Origin: Acinetobacter lwoffii
GTDB lineage: Bacteria > Pseudomonadota > Gammaproteobacteria > Pseudomonadales > Moraxellaceae
Direction of reading: 5' to 3'
Assembly: GCF_024129435.1 (NCBI RefSeq)
Contig: NZ_JAMXXN010000001.1
Location: forward strand, 62,001 to 126,000
Length of the DNA: 64,000 nucleotides
A program made the translations under genes and the position numbers. Below are positions 61,616 to 64,000 of the stretch, one piece after another (position 1 is the first letter of the stretch; each line of letters opens with the position of its first letter). The notes beneath the pieces are model-generated. The model had not been told where the DNA came from, ran no database searches, and saw only the letters and a program-made list of their open reading frames with translations.

Positions 61616-62785
61616 TTAGAGGATGGTTTTCAGGCGTCGAATAACCTCTTCACATTGCGCCAGATCGGCTACGAGTGCCAGACGTACATGATTTTCACCC
61701 GGATTACCTTGTTCAGTATCGCGGGATAAATAACGACCCGGAAGAACTTTAATATGTGCTTCTTCCATCAAATGTTTGGCAAAGGCTTCATCATTGTCGA
61801 CTTTTAACCAGTAATAGAAACCTGCATCCGGTTTTTTGAGTGGCAGCAGATGACCGAGTTCTTTCTGGAATAAATCAAACTTGGCACGGTATTGCACCCG
61901 GTTTTCTTCCACATGTGCTTCATCATCCCAGGCAGCAATTGAAGCTAACTGGTGCTGAACCGGCATCGCTGCGCCGTGGTAAGTACGGTACTGCAAATAA
62001 GGTTTTAACAGGCTGGCATCACCGGCAACAAAACCTGAACGCATGCCCGGAAGGTTAGAGCGCTTAGACAGTGAATGGAACACCACACAGTTTTTATAGT
62101 CATCCCGGCCAATTTCAGCACAAACTTCCAGTAAACCTACGGGTGCTTGGTCAAACCACAGTTCCGAATAGCATTCGTCTGAAGCAATCACAAAGTTGTA
62201 TTGATCCGACAGGGCAATCAGTTTTTTGAACTGTTCTTTGGATAGCACTGCACCTGTTGGATTGCCCGGGGTGCAGACAAATAGCAATGCCGTTTTTTCC
62301 CAGACTTGTGCCGGAACAGCATCAAAATCACCAAGGTAGTTATTTTCCTCAGTACAGTTGATGAAATAAGGTTTGGCGCCTGCGAGCAGTGTTGCACCTT
62401 CATAAATCTGATAAAACGGATTCGGCATCACCACATAAGGTGCCTCTTCACGATTTACCAAAGCCTGTACAAACGAGAAAATCGCTTCACGCGTACCAGA
62501 AACAGGCAGGATATTGCTGTCTGCACTGATGCTATTTAGCTGAAAACGGCGCGTCAGCCATTGGGCGATACTTTCACGTAGCTCCGGCAGGCCTTTACTG
62601 TTTGGATAAGTCGATAAATGTTTAAAGTTATCAATAATCGCTTGTTTCACAAACTCCGGTGCAGGATGCTTTGGTTCGCCAATCGACAGGGGAATTAAGG
62701 GCATATTTGCAGGCTGGATATCCGCAAAAAGCTGATTTAACTTTTCAAACGGATAAGGATGCAGTAGAGACAAGCTAGAGTTCAT
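61616..62785 (-). CDS. dapC: Succinyldiaminopimelate aminotransferase DapC
   Basis: 389 residues, class I PLP aminotransferase. LHPYPFEKLNQLFADI, PLSIGEPKHPAPEFV, YPNSKGLPELRESIAQW, VCTPGNPTGAVLS, ASDECYSELWFD and FHSLSKRSNLPGMRSGFVAGD (PLP lysine) fit DapC, which makes N-succinyl-LL-diaminopimelate for lysine and peptidoglycan synthesis. It starts 17 bp after glnD on the same strand; glnD next to dap genes is common in proteobacteria. Confidence 0.93.
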   Translation of the reverse strand: MNSSLSLLHPYPFEKLNQLFADIQPANMPLIPLSIGEPKHPAPEFVKQAIIDNFKHLSTYPNSKGLPELRESIAQWLTRRFQLNSISADSNILPVSGTREAIFSFVQALVNREEAPYVVMPNPFYQIYEGATLLAGAKPYFINCTEENNYLGDFDAVPAQVWEKTALLFVCTPGNPTGAVLSKEQFKKLIALSDQYNFVIASDECYSELWFDQAPVGLLEVCAEIGRDDYKNCVVFHSLSKRSNLPGMRSGFVAGDASLLKPYLQYRTYHGAAMPVQHQLASIAAWDDEAHVEENRVQYRAKFDLFQKELGHLLPLKKPDAGFYYWLKVDNDEAFAKHLMEEAHIKVLPGRYLSRDTEQGNPGENHVRLALVADLAQCEEVIRRLKTIL

Positions 62786-62802
62786 GAATAAGTAACCGCG
62801 TT

Positions 62803-64000
62803 TTAATGTGAGTGTTGACTACAAACCTGATGAGAAGCTTCATCCAGCGCAGTTTTAAGTGCAGCTGCAAATTCGGCAGATTCTCCAGGTGTCATAGGGT
62901 TGCCATCTTTTTTGGTGACAAAGAAAATATCTTCGGCACGTTCGCCAAGTGTGGCAATTTTGGCAGAGTGGATATCCAGGCCTTGCATCATAAATAAACC
63001 ACCGATTTTGGCAAGTAAACCAGGATGATCGAGAGTGGCAATTTCAACCATATTCTGATTCAAGGCAGGATTGATACTGATATCGACTGTATTTTCAATA
63101 TCGAAATGACGTAATTGACGTGGAATCCGGCGCTGCATCAGGCCCGGATATTCATCTGAATGACTCAAGGCATCTTTTAGGGCTTCAATCACTGTGGCTT
63201 CGCGTTCCGGATCGGTCAATAAGGTACCAAAACGGTCCAGTACCACATAGGTATCCAGACTGAAAGCTTTAGTCGCTGTAATAATCCGTGCGTCTTGTAC
63301 ATCCAGATTCATACGATCCAGAATAGCCACGGTGGTGGCGAACAGGTTGGGTTGATCCTGCGTATAAATAAAGATCTGTACCGCATCTTGTGCATATTTA
63401 CGGTGCGCCCGCATTAACACCAACGGGGCAGGATTATCCCCGTGCTGTAAAATGGCACGGGTATGCCAGGCAATTTCATCTGCTGTTTCTTTGAGGAAAT
63501 AGTCATCACCAAGTTCCTGCCAGACTTTTTCTACCTCATCCAGTGAGAAGTCCTGAACCAGAAGTTCACTGGCTGCAAATTTAGTATCTTCAATCAGCAT
63601 TTGATAATCAACCGGACGGCCCAGACCAGAACGGATTACGTCACGTGCCTGAGTATATAGTTGACGCATCAGCGAAGCGCGCCAGGTATTCCACAGCTTC
63701 GGATTGGTGGCGTTAATATCGGCGACTGTCAGGGTGTACAGATAGTCCAGATGTTCCATGTCACCCATTTTTTCGGCGAATTCTTTGACCACATCCGGAT
63801 CGGAAATATCTTTTTTCTGGGCAGTCACCGACATCATCAGATGATTTTGGATCAGCCAGGCCACCAGATTACTTTCGCGTTCAGTAAAGCCATGGCTACG
63901 GCAGAATTTAATCGCGTCGCTGGCACCGAGTTCACTGTGGTCACCGCCACGACCTTTAGCAATATCATGGAAAATTGCTGCCAGATAGACTATGTCACGA
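62803..64000 (-). CDS. glnD: Bifunctional uridylyltransferase/uridylyl-removing enzyme GlnD (5' part outside window)
   Basis: The open frame runs off the right edge; about 399 C-terminal residues are present. The visible part starts in the HD domain ([32 protein letters not shown]), which removes UMP from PII, and goes on through a helical region to two ACT domains at the C-terminus ([30 protein letters not shown] and [30 protein letters not shown]), which sense glutamine. The nucleotidyltransferase domain lies outside. GlnD controls nitrogen assimilation through PII. The next gene is dapC. Confidence 0.95.
   Translation of the reverse strand, partial: RDIVYLAAIFHDIAKGRGGDHSELGASDAIKFCRSHGFTERESNLVAWLIQNHLMMSVTAQKKDISDPDVVKEFAEKMGDMEHLDYLYTLTVADINATNPKLWNTWRASLMRQLYTQARDVIRSGLGRPVDYQMLIEDTKFAASELLVQDFSLDEVEKVWQELGDDYFLKETADEIAWHTRAILQHGDNPAPLVLMRAHRKYAQDAVQIFIYTQDQPNLFATTVAILDRMNLDVQDARIITATKAFSLDTYVVLDRFGTLLTDPEREATVIEALKDALSHSDEYPGLMQRRIPRQLRHFDIENTVDISINPALNQNMVEIATLDHPGLLAKIGGLFMMQGLDIHSAKIATLGERAEDIFFVTKKDGNPMTPGESAEFAAALKTALDEASHQVCSQHSH

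Overview
The window is a piece of an Acinetobacter (Moraxellaceae, Gammaproteobacteria) chromosome. The evidence is the moderate-to-low GC content, dense housekeeping genes in typical Acinetobacter neighbourhoods (alaS-lysC-csrA, hisZ-purA, glnD-dapC, pheA-hisC-tyrA/aroA), a CsrA with a long C-terminal tail, a TyrA-AroA fusion and a PBP1b with an LpoP-type lipoprotein. The species cannot be fixed from the sequence alone. I saw no rRNA, tRNA, insertion sequence, prophage or CRISPR array. Both ends cut genes: a U32 peptidase-family gene on the left and glnD on the right.

Layout. 1-6.4 kb: U32-family fragment, a CadR-like MerR regulator divergent from a short CDF cation transporter, two tandem paralogous small lipoproteins, fpr, trmO, a lipoprotein with a Gly-Thr repeat, and an MgtC/DUF4010 membrane protein. 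6.6-12.2 kb: an orphan GspE/PilB-type ATPase, a YgiW-like OB-fold protein with a QseBC-like two-component system, Fur-boxed hemP, and a Nudix/ThiE-like fusion. 12.3-21.4 kb: lpoP-mrcB, nadK-yeaC, ybiB/trpD2, dctA, an acyl-CoA dehydrogenase and a DJ-1/PfpI protein. 21.8-26.4 kb: the aromatic amino acid run pheA-hisC-tyrA/aroA. 26.5-34.8 kb: a GNAT with a fresh 27-bp duplication, an alpha/beta hydrolase, yaaA, an intergenic region holding a candidate small RNA and a structured leader, a purine permease with adenine deaminase, two related four-cysteine lipoproteins around a cytochrome b561, and rnhB. 34.9-39.4 kb: csrA-lysC-alaS on the minus strand. 39.8-47.8 kb: an Epd/GapA-like dehydrogenase, azlCD with a divergent Lrp regulator, hisZ-purA, an M48 lipoprotein protease and slyD. 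47.9-64 kb: type II NADH dehydrogenase, dacC, an M61 peptidase, a PaaI thioesterase, an AT-rich membrane/coiled-coil protein, an rluE-like gene, icd, a 46-codon poly-glutamine microprotein gene, an M23 lipoprotein, an MFS transporter, an AlaA-type aminotransferase with an extra N-terminal domain, msrB-gpx, dapC and glnD.

Functional themes. Several modules fit together: purine salvage (NCS2 permease plus adenine deaminase, with purA farther on), aromatic/histidine/lysine/aspartate-family biosynthesis (pheA, hisC, tyrA-aroA, hisZ, lysC, dapC), cell-wall synthesis (mrcB, lpoP, dacC, M23), oxidative defence (msrB-gpx, yaaA) and metal handling (CadR/CDF, HemP/Fur).

The most unusual items are: (1) the leader of the purine permease, where a 10-bp helix and a perfect 9-bp complementary pair could form a pseudoknot or switch; (2) just upstream, a compact promoter-to-terminator unit of about 90 nt that looks like a small RNA; (3) the tiny basic poly-Q protein behind a consensus Shine-Dalgarno site; (4) the exact 27-bp in-frame duplication in the GNAT gene; (5) a CDF-family transporter lacking the C-terminal domain, with Cys in place of the usual metal-site His. 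All function calls come from reading the sequence and family knowledge; no searches were run.
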